Below, in pieces: positions 41,013 to 52,534 of a stretch of DNA of 64,000 nucleotides. Made by a program: the position numbers and the translations under genes. The notes under the pieces were generated by a model. It did no database searches. It was not told the DNA's origin and saw only the letters and a program-made list of their open reading frames with translations. Where the stretch lies: contig NC_135726.1 in the NCBI RefSeq assembly GCF_964656455.1, forward strand, positions 31,587,930-31,651,929. The letters run 5' to 3'. Each line of letters begins with the position of its first letter. Position 1 is the first letter of the stretch. Source of the stretch: Halichoerus grypus. Its lineage: Eukaryota > Chordata > Mammalia > Carnivora > Phocidae.

Positions 41013-41069
41013 AACTGGGCTGCATGGAAGGACTTTAAGCGGGGTTAGGAAGCTAACAGCTTGCAGCTG

Positions 41070-41330
41070 AGAGTCTGACCTCAGGCACCAGGGATGTGGT
41101 TCAAGTTCAACCCTCTCACTTAAGAGCTGCATGGCCTTGGGCTACTGTGTGTTTAACCTCCCAGTCCTGGCCAAGTAATAATACCCATCTCAAAAAACAA
41201 ACAAACAAACAACAAAAAAAAACCCATCTCAGACCATAGCTGCAAGGCCTGAAGGAGGTGGTGGGGGGGAGGTGATGAAGTGCTTATTGCCAGAGCCAGG
41301 CACATAATAAGTGGTAAATTAACTCCAGCT
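41070..41330 (+). repeat. MIR element interrupted by an A-rich insertion
   Basis: 'GGTTCAAGTTCAACCCTCTC', 'catggccttgggctactgtg' and 'gccaggcacataataagtgg' are in-order parts of a sense MIR. At 41193-41221 an A-rich CAAA-repeat insertion splits it, flanked by identical 10-base copies of acccatctca (41183-41192 and 41222-41231). Confidence 0.75.
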
Positions 41331-41339
41331 GCCTTTGTG

Positions 41340-43334
41340 ATCTGATTTACATTTTAGAAAGTTCCTTCGGGGTGGGGTAGGTCTCAAGAATTCAGGCTGC
41401 CATGTATGTAGATCACAGATAGGGTCCTGGGGCCAGAAATGCCAGGAGCCTGAGCCAACACGGCCGGGGGAGGGGGTGGAGACACTGAGGAGCAGGTATG
41501 AAGGAGCAGGGATGTTAAGGGGGTCCCATTGGCAGTCAGCAATTCCAAGGGGATGAGGGAGATGGAGGACTTCCCGGTCTCTGGTTTGGTGATGGGGTAG
41601 ACAGTGGTGTCAGTTGTCATAGGAAATGCCACAGGCTTGTGGGGGGAATGGAGAGCCCAGACATCTTGGGTTTGAGGGGCTGATGGCCCATCACTGACAC
41701 CGGCTGGATGGTTCTTGGACGGGTGGGTCTGACTCCTGGCAACTTCCTCCTCTCCAGAGGATTGAAAGCTCCTCGCAGCCTGGGGCATAATTTGTTCTTT
41801 TGTATCTTCCAGAGAACGGCCCTCAGGGCAGGGTCTACAGAATCCTGAACCTCTCTTAAGGAGACCCTAGATCAGATAAGCACCACCTCCTAGAAGCTTC
41901 TGGGACCACTCCCAGCCCAGAACTCTCTCTCCTCTTCATTCTTACAGCGTGACATCTTCTTTGGGGGTCATTTTATAACTGCGGCTCTGTCATGGATACA
42001 AAGGCATCTTGCCTCGCTAAATGACAAACTCCTAGATGGTGGGGCAACTCCTTTTCTGCCACCCACCCCTGCCTGGCTCGGGGCTGGGGTCTGTTGCCTC
42101 ACTGATGGATGAGAGAATGCTGCCTGTGGAGAAAGCTCTGGGACGTACTGCTTGGTCCTCTGGTGTCTACAAAAACGGGGACCTTGCTCAGCCCACTTGG
42201 AAGGGGACATCTGATCAGGGAGGTGAGCCACCAAGGGGAGCCCGAGATGTCTGCTCGGAGCTCACGGGGCTGGCCCATGACCTCGGGGAAGCTGGCTGTT
42301 GGGGAGCCCCCGTCTCACCCCAAGGGGCTCTGGGAGGCAGATGCATTTTTAGCTCAGCCCCAACTCCTGGTGTGTAAACACAGCATCGGAGTCCCAGGCT
42401 CTGAGAAGGCGGAGCCCACAGAGGCCTGACTCCTTTTATGGCTTTCTCTGTCCCTCTCCCCCAACCATCCTGACCTTCCATACCTCATTCTTGACTCTCT
42501 CCCGCCCCACCACATTCCTGAGCATTTGATCTAGGGTCTATAAGTAGATGTAATAAAATGCCAAGTTTCTTTAAAAAGAAAATCACACACCCCCGAAGAT
42601 TGAACCTGGGGGTGGTCCAATAATAGACAACAATGCTCAGCTCACTGATGTTGGGCTGGGGCATGTCGCCTGCCTGAAGTCTCAAAGTCCCAGGGTCCCT
42701 GCCTGTGGCTCGGTTTTTGCCAATCATTTCTCTCTTAACCTGTATTTATTTTTGTTTTGCTAAAGGAAGCCACACATAATTTAAGAGCAACATGAAAAGC
42801 CTGAGCTAGAAGGCTCTCTTCTCTCCCTTCTTTGAGCAGAGGTGGAGTCAGAGGGGATGTTGGAATTGGTCCTTTCTGGCTTGTGAGTGTCACCCGTCCA
42901 GGAAGCGTGGGAAAACTCTGGTCCTTTACTTTGGGGGAAAGCGAGAGGGGAGATGCCCCAGATGCCCCATCACCCTAGACGGTCTGCCCCTCTCTAACCA
43001 GGGACTGTAACCTTCTTCATTACCAGATGGTTACTAGGTAATCTTGCAGTCTCTTCCCTTGTCAGAACTCAACCTCTCCTTCTATAAAATGATGGATTCA
43101 ATTGAGAGTCCGATTAGAAGGGTTCGCATAGCTAAGCCGATGAGAGAGAGAGGGTTAGCGGACATCTAGAACCCTCATTCTTCTGGCTTGATTTAGAGGT
43201 GACTTCAGGTGGCAAGGGTATGTATCACATGCTGCCCTTTCTGCAAGGCCTGCCCGGACCATTAACCCAAGGCCTCCCTCCACCCCACCTTTGCCTCCAT
43301 AATTAATTCTAGATACATACTTTGTCTACAACAG
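41340..43334. other. Non-coding interval, nothing firm recognised
   Basis: Mixed GC content with a minus-strand open frame of 134 codons (41384-41788) and several near 100 codons around 42100-42480. None has a domain, and they overlap each other on both strands, so chance is preferred. Confidence 0.35.
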
Positions 43335-43335
43335 A

Positions 43336-43554
43336 GCTTCTCAACCTGGGCACTACTGACATTTTGAACCAAAGAATTTTTCATTCTTGGCCTAATTCCT
43401 TGTGCATTATAAGATGCTTAGCATCCTTGGCCTCTCTGTGCTAGGGGGCCAGTGACACCCCCTAGTTGTGACAACCAAAAAGATCTCCAGACATGGCCCA
43501 GGATCTTGGAGTGGGGGCGGCAAAGTTGCCCTCAGTTGAGTACCATGGTCTACA
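43336..43554 (-). mobile_element. MER20 hAT element, copy 3
   Basis: 'GAGCTTCTCAACCTGGGCAC', 'cattataagatgcttagcat', 'agttgtgacaaccaaaaaga' and 'gccctcagttgagtacca' form a reverse MER20 of nearly full length. Confidence 0.85.
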
Positions 43555-43576
43555 TGATCACATTGGGCTGTATTTT

Positions 43577-43803
43577 TTTTTTTTAAAGAGTGCCTATTTA
43601 TTTATTTATTAAGATTTTATTTACTTATTTGAGAGAGAGAGACAGAGATAGTGAGAGAGAGCACAAGCAGGGGGAGTGGGAGAGGGAGAAGCAGACGCCC
43701 CGCCAAGCAGGGAGCCCGGCGCGGGGCTCGATCCCAGGACCCTGGGATCATGACCTGAGCCGAAGGCAGACACTTAACCGTCTGAGCCACCCAGGCGCCC
43801 CAT
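43577..43803 (-). mobile_element. SINEC (CAN) element with perfect 17-bp target duplication
   Basis: It runs from poly(T) through a (TATT)n-type tail to 'gagccacccaggcgcccc'. Identical 17-base flanks (acattgggctgtatttt) are at 43560-43576 and 43804-43820. A young insertion. Confidence 0.97.
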
Positions 43804-43839
43804 ACATTGGGCTGTATTTTATTATTTGTCTTTTGCCCT

Positions 43840-44385
43840 CACCCTGAGCTCCCTCCCGGTCAAGGCTGCGTTTATTCACTTCTCTGGCACATAGTAGGTG
43901 TATGGCATTGGTAGGAGTTACAGTAGGTCTCTGGGTCCAATGGACTTTTTACACTTTTTGTACCATAGTCATCTTCTTATGATAAATATATTCATTAATT
44001 GCTGGTGAGTGCCAGGCGCCTCTCTTCTGGGGATACACTGAAGAACGGGGACCGTCAAGGGCAGGGCCTTCAGTGGCGCTTACCTTCTCGTGGGAGCAGG
44101 CTGGTAAGGGTAGATGAGCGATAAATAAATGGACAAGTGAGCAAGATCATTTCCAGCAACGATGAGGAGAATATTTAAAGGGCCAGGGACAGAGAGTGCA
44201 TAGAGCGTCTTAGACAGGTGGTAGGGATACCTCTCTTGGAAGATGATGTGTGAGCTGTCCTTGACACTTAGTGGGAGGGCAGAAGTACTTCTCTCAAGTA
44301 TTCATCTTCGCTTTCCCATCCATCTCCTAGTGGTCGGCACTTAGTAGGTACTCCATAAATATTTGTTGGTAGAGTGAATGCTCTT
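43840..44385. repeat. Old L2-type LINE fragments
   Basis: 'ctctggcacatagtaggtgt' (near 43885) and 'cactgaagaacggggaccgt' (44036) plus 'gtaggtactccataaatatt' (44345) are pieces of L2-like 3' ends in both orientations. Confidence 0.45.
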
Positions 44386-44539
44386 CCCTCTCGGTGCAAG
44401 GGGAGTCAGGGTTACAAATGCTCACCACCCTTTGTGTTCTGGCTTTGGTTCTAGAATTATCAACCAATGGGGTGTGAGTGCTATAACATTCGTGGGCAAA
44501 GTCTGAATCACCCCCCCAACCCTCCTGCCTCCATGCGGT

Positions 44540-45060
44540 TCTATTTTCACAAAGCGAGTTTCTTTAAAATAGACGAGACAAGAATGTCCTCTCCAAATCA
44601 ATCATTTAATCACACATCAATCATCATCAGCTTTTAAAACCTGAAACCACATCTATACACTCTGGCCACTTCCCGGCCCAGGTGTGAACCCCAGGACGGA
44701 CCACGGGGGGAATATGCGAGCTTCCCACCCACATCTACCTTGCTGATCAAGTGTGCTCCGAGGACAGGGTAACATTACCATTGTGCCCGGATAAGAAGGT
44801 CCCATTCCGGCCCCCACCCCGCAGCAGGGGGGAAGGAAAAAGAGCTTAATCATTAATAACACTAACTTGCATTTCTAGAGCCTTGAAAATGAGAATTTTG
44901 CCCTTTTTTCCCTGGGAGTAAATTGGGTCAGAGTGTCCCCAGAATTTACATTTCAATTAAAAATACAATAATAACACATTGTGCTAATAGTGAATGATTC
45001 CGACTCAGGGGAAGATGACACCGCCCGCTACTTTGTTAATGAAAAGCCCCCTTCATTCGG
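44540..45060. promoter_or_regulatory. Candidate conserved enhancer
   Basis: No transposon is present. 'CAAATCAATCATTTAATCAC', 'cacatcaatcatcatcagct', 'attaataacactaacttgca' and 'tttgttaatgaaaagccccc' give repeated ATCAATCA (PBX/HOX-type) and TAAT sites. A long-range SALL1 enhancer is a reasonable inference. Confidence 0.45.
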
Positions 45061-45848
45061 ACGGGCCACACATCAGCGGTCACAAATCTCCTGTCTTGTT
45101 CTGGGTCTGGCGGATGGAATGGGCAGGGAGGGGTGTGGCTGGGGGAGGCGAGTGAGGCACCGGGGCCTTGCCCTGCAGGCCTTCCTGTGGACGTAGTCTG
45201 GCAGCTCTGCCCAGACCTGGGGGCATCCGTTCTGCCCCCAGTCCACCTGTCAAAACCCAACCTGACTTGGCTTTTAAAGCCAGCCTTTAAAAAAGTAAAT
45301 AAAGCAGGGTTATTTGTTTCCTTTGTGGTTTTTGTTGTTGTTTGGTAGGTTTTATGTGTTGACCAATACCTTTATCTAGATGCAGGACACACAAGAAAGG
45401 GAAAGGAGAAGTTGCCCCGGCAGGCATGGGCCTCGGGGGGCCTGCTCCCAGGACGCTTCAAGGAGTGGGCTTTGCTTCTCAGACACAAGGTGAAGATGTT
45501 TGCTCACACATTTTTTTCTGAAAGTAAATAACCTGGTTCGATCCTGTTTTCATGAGAAAACGGCCTTTATGTGTGGGGAGAGAATATTACTCAGCACGCT
45601 TTCTCCAGGAGGGAAACTTCAAAAGCAGGTATGGGAGCAGTGAGCAGGCAGGTGGCTGTTGGGAACCATGGCTATCTGGACACAGACCCCCCTAATCAGG
45701 AGTTTTCAATGGACCCCTCATGTGCCCAGTTACTCCCACCTGTGCGAGGCCAGCTCAGGTGACAGGGAAACATCCGGGACATAATAAGCATAGCCAGTAA
45801 ATGTGGGTCGTTGCCTTCCGTTGGGAGTTATTCAAAATGTTTTACTGG

Positions 45849-45975
45849 ATTAAATACATAATATGATATAGTATAATATAATGTAATACAATAATAATAT
45901 AATATAAAATACAATAATATGATATAATACAATAATATAATATAACAATAATATAATACCATATTAATATTTTCA
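45849..45975 (+). repeat. AT-only (ATAATA)n microsatellite
   Basis: About 125 bases made almost only of A and T with irregular AATAT units. It can unwind easily and is probably polymorphic. Confidence 0.9.
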
Positions 45976-46167
45976 AATATACTGAAATGAAATGCCTCAA
46001 ATACTCAAATCCCAAGAACTCTGGAACCTTGAAATGGGCACAAAAGCAAGTGCCCCAGACATGTCATTCTGCAGCCAGGCTGCGAGGCCAAGGGACCTGG
46101 CCTCCAGCTAGCTAGCCCCCACCATGTGTGAGATAACTGCCTTGCACTTGACAGCCCTGAGGCTAGG

Positions 46168-46170
<3 letters not shown>

Positions 46171-46199
<29 letters not shown>
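46171..46199 (+). repeat. (TC)n microsatellite
   Basis: About fourteen TC units. Confidence 0.92.
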
Positions 46200-46204
<5 letters not shown>

Positions 46205-46399
46205 TTCTAAATCATTGGAGGAAGAGAAAGATCATCAAAGTTCAGGCCCTCAAGTTTTTGAGGTCTAATAATTACCAAGAGTGTAAGTAGCATTCCTGAT
46301 CGTAACACTTGGTTTACCATGATACTCATTTTATCCCAAAATGTGGGCCAAGGAACATTGGGCGCAGATGATACACAAAGGAAGCATTCATTAATATCT

Positions 46400-47000
46400 G
46401 TTAATTATTCCTTTCTTGTTTTCTTTAAGAACTCAAACCATCTGCCCCGACACTCAGCCTGACGCTGAGAACAGGCCACACCCCACCGCCCAAGTTAACC
46501 TGACTTTGCTACTCACGGTCTTTTTGAGCCTGACCACGTTCCAAGACTGTCCTGCTCAGGCCAAGTGTCTGACTGCTCATGACTTCTGTGAAGACCCATC
46601 CACTCCAGGGAACACACCTGCAGACAGTTTGTGCCCTAAGATTCCTTTGACTCTGTCCTCTCAAAATCCTTGTCTTGCTGTTTCCATCAATCCTGAATTG
46701 AGAGACCCTCCTGAAACCAAACTTCCAATTCGCAGCAGATTCTGGCCTGACTTTACGTGCTCTGGAGACACCACCAGAACTCTGCCAGAGTAGTGATCTC
46801 CTTTGCTGTGGTAACAATGAACTCATGTTTGTCTGAGCAACAGGTTGTTAAGGTCAGGTTTTGGGAGGCCCTGTGTGGCCTCTTTCTATCTTTCTGATTA
46901 CCTGCCTGGGAGGACTCTCTAACGAGTGCTAGCACGTCTCTGCCATCTGTCAGATTTTTCCCGATCTCCTTTTTAAAATCGAGCATGGGCCTTGGGGTGC
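46400..47000. other. Non-coding interval with one 125-codon open frame
   Basis: The plus-strand frame at 46416-46793 begins MFSLRTQTICPD and is rich in Pro, Thr and Leu with a hydrophobic stretch (LTLLLTVFLSLTT). I do not recognise it. Composition suggests an old dispersed repeat, perhaps LTR-derived, rather than a gene. Confidence 0.3.
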
Positions 47001-48234
47001 AGAGCTTTTCAACTGGCAATGATATCTAGCCAAAATGTAAACACGGTGTTTTGTTTTAGTTGTGTTCATTTTTGATTCATTTAAAAAGTTGTGTCAAACT
47101 CATACATCAACATTACTTAATCCATAACTGAAGAGCATCAGGCTTAACAATAAACAGCAGGGCCCTTAGTCCATCCTTACCCCAGCCCCCAAATTCAAAT
47201 TCCCTGAAGCAACTGCTATTGATTCTTACGGAAATTTCTTCTGGGGTTTTTGCTCTCTGTACTTTTAAATGACATGTGTATGCCACTGTCCCCTGATTTT
47301 TCTCACGTATCAGGTAAATATCATTAATTTCCACATATGAATAATGAGCCGTCTCTTTGACCACTTCTTACTCAGACAGATTTCCTCCTCCTTCCAACTT
47401 CCCGCCGTGGGTTTGTTGTATTTTTTTTTTTTAATTGAATCCAGATTTAGTGTTTTCATGATGATGAATGGGTAAATATTATTCACAGCTTAGTCGGGTG
47501 GTGTCTTAGAATGTCATTCTCCCCTGGCCTTTGCCTCCTTTGGCTTGGCGCTCTTTGAATGTCTGGGTGACTCTTCCCACACCCTCCAGTAGCTCTGTAC
47601 AAAGGCCCTCAATCCAATTTTACACCCGGCCACACCTGTCAGTTAATCTGTCAGTTCCATTTTTTCCTGGAGACATCCCTCCTGGAGCCATCCATCCTTC
47701 TGCCCCATCTGATCCCGCGGCTTCCCAGGCCTACAACACAGCTGTCACCAGGGCTTCCTTTGCTGTTGTCCTGAGCATGGGCCCCTGTGCCCTGGGTCTC
47801 ACGTCTTCATCTTTCTTGATTTACCCCCTTGTTTTGGTGGAGCATATCCTCTGATATGTTCCTGAGAAAGGATGCATATTTTGGACACCCTGAGTACCTT
47901 TGAAAAAACGTTTATTAGCACCCCCTCCCCTTTGGATTGATAGTTTGGCTGTGTATAAAATTTAAGCATTGAAGTAACTTTCCATCGGAATTGTAAAGGT
48001 ACTATTCCACTGGCTTCTAGGGTTGCTGAGAAAGACTACTGCCTCAATCATTCTTACTTCTTTATATACCTGGTTATGTTTTCATTTTCTTTTTTTATTT
48101 TCTCTCTGGAAGATTTTAGGCCCTTCTATTTCTGGTGCTCTGAAATTTCATGATGATGTCCTTTGGTGAGGTTGTTTGTCCATTCCTTCTGTTGGGTTCA
48201 CAGTGGAGCCATCCAATCAGAAAACCAAAGTCTT

Positions 48235-48411
48235 GGGGCACCTGGGTGGCTCAGCTGGTTGAGCATCCGACTCTTGATTTCTGCTCAGGTCATGATCTCG
48301 AGCCCCACAATGGGCTCCTCACTCAGCACGAAGTCTGCTTGAGATTCTCTCTCTCTACCCCTGCCCCCGCTTGTATGCTCTCTCTCTAAAAAACAAATAA
48401 ATAAATCTTTA
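48235..48411 (+). mobile_element. SINEC (CAN) element
   Basis: 'GGGGCACCTGGGTGGCTCAG', 'ctggttgagcatccgactct', 'tcaggtcatgatctcgagcc' and a CT-rich body with AAACAAATAAATAAATC tail. The tail has grown into a GAAA/CAAG microsatellite. Confidence 0.94.
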
Positions 48412-48427
48412 AGGAAAGAAGGAAGGA

Positions 48428-48466
<39 letters not shown>

Positions 48467-48484
48467 CAAGCAAGCAAGCAAGCC
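48411..48484 (+). repeat. (GAAA)n(GCAA)n tail microsatellite
   Basis: GGAA and GAAA units switch to GCAA/CAAG units. It is the expanded tail of the adjacent SINE. Confidence 0.93.
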
Positions 48485-49248
48485 AGTTTCTGGGAGATTT
48501 TCTTGTATTATGTCTTTGATAATTTCCTCCCCTCTATATCATCTGGAATTTTTTTGTTTGTTTTGCTTTTCTTTGTTTGTTGGTTTTTGTTTGTTTGTTT
48601 TTTTGTCCTCTGGAATTTCTATTATTTAAATGGCAGACCTAAAACAATTCACTTGTTTTCTTACCCTTTATTCGGTCTCCTCCATCTTTTTTTTTTAACC
48701 TTTCCCTGAGTGTTCCTTTTTATAGTTGTGCTTCTATGTCGTGGATGTAATACCTTTTCTTATCTGACTATAGCAGAAGCTGCAGTGCCCACTGTGTCCC
48801 CCATGGGCCTTACCATTTTAGCACATGTAGGCTAGGTGCCTAAGGATAGTGTACCCTCCAGGTAGTAAAACATTAAGGATTTGTTTATGTTGTTAGTTGC
48901 CTTTTCAACTTTTAGAATATGTGTCATAAATGTCCTTTAATGATGGCAGGACTGATTTTATTATCAACCTTGCCAAATAATAAACTACCCATCTTCCAGT
49001 GGGGTGGGGAATGGGGTCCCCGGCAGGGAGCTGGTGGGAGAGGGAATCCAGGGCTCTAACAGATTCTAATTCAGGCTTTCCATTCATTTTACTGACTTTA
49101 ACCCTACCTTTCCAGGAGACTTTCTGGGGCACTACTGGTCAGAATGGCTTATCTCTTTGCTTTCTTTCTCACAGACCCAATTAATCTATTTTCTCACTAG
49201 TCTCCAAAATTTGGTTGACATCTGTCATTTGTTATCTGCTCTTCTGGT

Positions 49249-49290
49249 TTTTTTTGTTGTTGTTGTTGCTGTTGTTGTTGTTGTTTTTGT
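49249..49290 (+). repeat. (TTG)n microsatellite
   Basis: About ten TTG units with one GCTG interruption, after a T run. Confidence 0.9.
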
Positions 49291-49676
49291 CCTGTGGATT
49301 TATGCCATTTTGTTTTTTATGCCTTAACTATCATTTTATTAGGGTTTTAGCCATGAGCCGAGTAAGATGTTTGTGTTTAATCCACCATGAACTCCCATTG
49401 TGCTTATTTTTATAGTCATAGTCTATTTATGGTGTGCAGTATTGGTTTTCCAGTTTGGGCAGTGATAAAAAATTTTCCTTAAAAATAAATATGCTTTTCT
49501 TTTCCTATAGAAGTGAGTCGATTTAAAGAAAAAATAAATAAATAAAATGCAGGGCATGGCCAAAATCATGATGGCAATATGAAAATGACAGAAATTTGAC
49601 ATTTACTGAATCTTGTTCTTTTGTTGTGGCAGATAAGACAGCATTATTTGTGGGGCTTTCTTCTTGGCTTCCCCAG

Positions 49677-49759
49677 GAGGGAAGGCTGACATTGATGCTG
49701 AGGAGCTCACTGAATTCATAATCACAGATGACACCACTGCCCCAAAAGTCAAGGTTGAA
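49677..49759 (+). other. Exon-like block with consensus splice sites, unknown
   Basis: A pyrimidine-rich acceptor (TTCTTCTTGGCTTCCCCAG) precedes 83 bases that end GAA|GTAAGT, a near-perfect donor. One frame is open across it and reads GGKADIDAEELTEFIITDD and so on, with codon-like composition, and stops about eight codons into the following sequence. I do not recognise the peptide. It might be an exon of an unannotated transcript, an old pseudo-exon, or chance. No neighbouring exon was identified. Confidence 0.22.
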
Positions 49760-50259
49760 GTAAGTATGGGAATGTGTGTTCCTTGAAATTTTCCCTGAGA
49801 CAAACTTCAGAATGGGCCCATGGGGACAGGAGCTGGAGTTGGGAGCACAACCCAAGTGAGAGAAGGTAGTTTCTGGCCATTCGCCTGGTCATTTGCCTCA
49901 AGGGTCAGCATGGTTCCTGTCCCATTAGGATCCATTTGCTGGGAAAAGGAAGGCTGTGTCCAGGGCTCTGCTAGCAGTTGTCCCCAGACACATTCAAGGA
50001 ACGCAGAGTAGAGTCTAGAGGTTGGTGTAGGGGCTGCTTCTGGGTGGACCTGGCATTTCTGCATGTACCCTGCGCTGGCTCCAGACAGTGGAACAGTGGT
50101 GATGGAAGACCATCCCTGTGTTTTCTCATGGAACATCCAACTCGCAAGATCCCTTTCACACTTCATTTTTCCCTCTCTCAGCACAATGAACCATATATCC
50201 ACTGCCTTACCCAGCAGAGAGCTCCAGCTGCGTGCAGTGGGGCTGGTCTCCTCCCTTAA

Positions 50260-51090
50260 TTATCGCCCTTCCCTACTTCAGGGGGGTGGGAAAGAGGGGT
50301 TTCACCCCCACTCTGTGTGGAGTAGATGCCCGCAAATGGAGAACTGCCTGGGGCTACGTGCGTGCTGCTTGGGCTCATGGTGTTGCGATTAAGGGACATT
50401 GATTAGTCTTGGCGTCTAGTGAAAGGAAATCATTCCTGCAGCCTCTGAGGTTCTGGCTGCTGATTGCCTGGGGGTTATTTGTTTATTTAAGTGAACAAAG
50501 TAATGGGCAGTGGAGATGTCTGAAAAATGCCTGGGTTTGTTCCCTTTTTGCTTACCTGTCCCTCCCGGGTACCATTACTCTCAAGCACCTATTGCGAGGG
50601 TGATTTCGCCAATCTATCTCTGTTGCGTTAAATCAATCAGCTCGCAGGCTGGGTAATGGGAGTGGCAGCCGAAGGGGGTTTATTTGATCTTTAGGCACAA
50701 GCTGAGGAGCCTAGAAGGAAGCCCAGTCCTTCCTGGGACCTGGGTTCTCCCTCGAGGGTATGCAACTGTCAAAGCAGGGAAGGTTCCAGCCTGAAGGGAG
50801 CTTAGAGCCTTAGTGCGGAAAGAGGAAGCTAAATGGATGGGGATTTTGTGCCATCTTTATACCAAGTTAACAGCTTCATCAGTACTGGCTTTTTATTTTG
50901 AGTTTCAGAAAAAGATTTGTTAGATAAGTTACTATAAATGAATTTTAAAACCAACCGGCTCATTGTTCAGACAGGCCAACCAAGACTCCGTCATACCTTC
51001 AGCCTGGTTTTTGGTTTAGGCAGATACAAGCTGTGGGCAATTGTATCTTCCAAAAATGGCCATAGTAATATTTCAGGATTCCACATGCTT
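50260..51090. other. Non-coding interval, possible short conserved element
   Basis: No dispersed repeat is recognised. The stretch around 50605-50700 (gttgcgttaaatcaatcagc, tttatttgatctttaggc) resembles a conserved element with a PBX/HOX-type ATCAATCA site. Confidence 0.35.
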
Positions 51091-51099
51091 TTTTCCAGC

Positions 51100-51574
51100 T
51101 TTTTCTGGTCTCCGGCAAGATGTGGGGTCTATTTCCCCTCCCCTTGAACCTGGGCGGGCCTTTGCCTCAGTGAACAGAGCGTGGTGGGAGACACTGCCGT
51201 GTAACTCCTGAGGCCAGGTCAGAAAAGGTGGAATGGCCTCCTCCTGGCTTGCTTGCTCCTTTTCTCCACCTCTTCAGATCTACACCTTTAAAGCCCTGTG
51301 CGGCCATGTGAGAAGTCTGGCTACCTGTAAGCCACCATGCTGGAGAGACCTCATGGAGAGAATATCTCGAGGCATGGTTCAATGGTCCAGTGGCCCCAGC
51401 TGGTCAAGCCCACGCACCAGATACATGAGTGAAGAACCCTTCCAGTTGATTCCAGCTAGAGCCATAGTCTGACTATAATGGTTGTCCAGCCCCACCTCCC
51501 AAGAAAGAACTGCCCAGTTGAGCCCAGTCACCCCCAGAACTGGGAGAGGTGATCATAAATCACCACCATTGCTC
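51100..51574 (+). mobile_element. MLT1-type ERVL-MaLR LTR, 5' part
   Basis: 'GGGCGGGCCTTTGCCTCAGT', 'gccatgtgagaagtctggct', 'ccaccatgctggagagacct' and 'ccagctagagccatagtctg' follow MLT1. The LTR continues after the SINE at 51776-51845 with 'ttgtggcagattgctaccag' and 'caatagataaccagaag'. It is a solitary, old LTR with no internal viral genes. Confidence 0.7.
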
Positions 51575-51775
51575 TTTTTTTTTTTTTTTTAAGATTTTAT
51601 TTATTTATTTGACAGAGAGACACAGTGAGAGAGGGAACACAAGCAGGGGGAGTGGGAGAGGGAGAAGCAGGCTTCCCGGTGATCAGGTAGCCTGATGCGG
51701 GGCTCGATCCCAGGACCCTGGGATCATGACCTGAGCTGAAGGCAGACGCTTAACGACTGAGCCACCCAGGCGCCC
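51575..51775 (-). mobile_element. SINEC (CAN) element inside an MLT1 LTR
   Basis: T-rich start, 'aagattttatttatttattt', 'gacagagagacacagtgaga' and 'gactgagccacccaggcgcc' end. The surrounding LTR is cut in two, so the SINE is younger. Flanking duplications are imperfect (tcaccaccattgctct, tcaccgccaaggcttt). Confidence 0.95.
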
Positions 51776-51845
51776 TCACCGCCAAGGCTTTAAGCACAAT
51801 TTTGTGGCAGATTGCTACCAGCAATAGATAACCAGAAGACAGAAT

Positions 51846-52350
51846 TGTGAAATAGGATGATCAGACATCTTCACCCCTTGCTGGAAAGATCTAGTACTTT
51901 CCCTATTCCCCATTTTCTCCTCTCACATCTGTCTGCCCTCCAGAGACCAGTTGGGTCTGCAGCCTTGGATTTTCTGAATAAATTCTTTCCATGAAGGAGA
52001 AGATTTTAGTTGGGCTTCACATTGGACTTTTCTTTGGATGTCAGCATATTTCAATAGGGCATGTGAATGTTGGCTGGAGACTAGCTTACTTTTCAGGCTG
52101 TACACTTTTTAAAAAGATCTATTTAATATGTTCAATAGGCACTTATTGATTCCTTGCTGTCTTCCGGTCACTGTGCAGCTCACCCAGGAATGGCGAGGCA
52201 GGTAGAGTTCAAGCCCTACCTTCAAGGGACTTTTAATCTCAGGGGGGAGATGGAGATCACAATGATTAACTTCAGGAGGTATGGGATGCTAAATAGAAAT
52301 GCAAACAAGGTGATGTGCAAAGTTGGAGTAAAAGACAAGAATCTGGTAAG
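51846..52350. other. Non-coding interval with an L2-type fragment
   Basis: 'ttcaataggcacttattgat' and 'caagccctaccttcaaggga' near 52130-52280 suggest an antisense L2 3' end. The remainder is unassigned. Confidence 0.4.
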
Positions 52351-52534
52351 GGTGCCTGGGTGGCTCAGTCTGTTAAACATCCGATTCTTGATTTTGACTC
52401 AGGTCAAGATCTCAGGGTTGTGAGATCAAGCCCCGCATTGGGCTCCACACTGGGCTAGGAGTCTGCTTAAGATTCTCTCTCCCTCTGCCCTCCACCCCAG
52501 GTCACGCTGTCTCTCTCTAAAAAAAAAAAAAAAA
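52351..52534 (+). mobile_element. SINEC (CAN) element
   Basis: 'GGTGCCTGGGTGGCTCAGTC', 'tgttaaacatccgattcttg', 'gttgtgagatcaagccccgc' and a tail of about sixteen A. Flanks are similar but not identical (agaatctggtaaggg, agattctgggtaggg). Confidence 0.93.

Larger units (their letters stand above)
47860..48760. repeat. Ancient L1-type LINE fragment split by a SINE
   Basis: 'agtttggctgtgtataaaat', 'actggcttctagggttgctg', 'tctctggaagattttaggcc' and, after the SINE, 'tttcttgtattatgtctttg' and 'ataatttcctcccctctata' match a common old L1-related repeat as remembered. Exact family and orientation are uncertain. No coding frame survives. Confidence 0.55.

Noticed and set aside
41384..41788. Minus-strand 134-codon frame
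   Set aside because: Pro/Ser-rich with no domain. Likely chance in GC-moderate DNA.
48411..48484. Possible CRISPR-like tandem array (GAAA/CAAG units)
   Set aside because: It is the expanded A-rich tail of a SINE. Units are 4 bases with no spacers, and the genome is eukaryotic.
51100..51845. Possible endogenous retrovirus
   Set aside because: Only a solitary, degraded MLT1-type LTR is seen. No gag, pol or env sequence.
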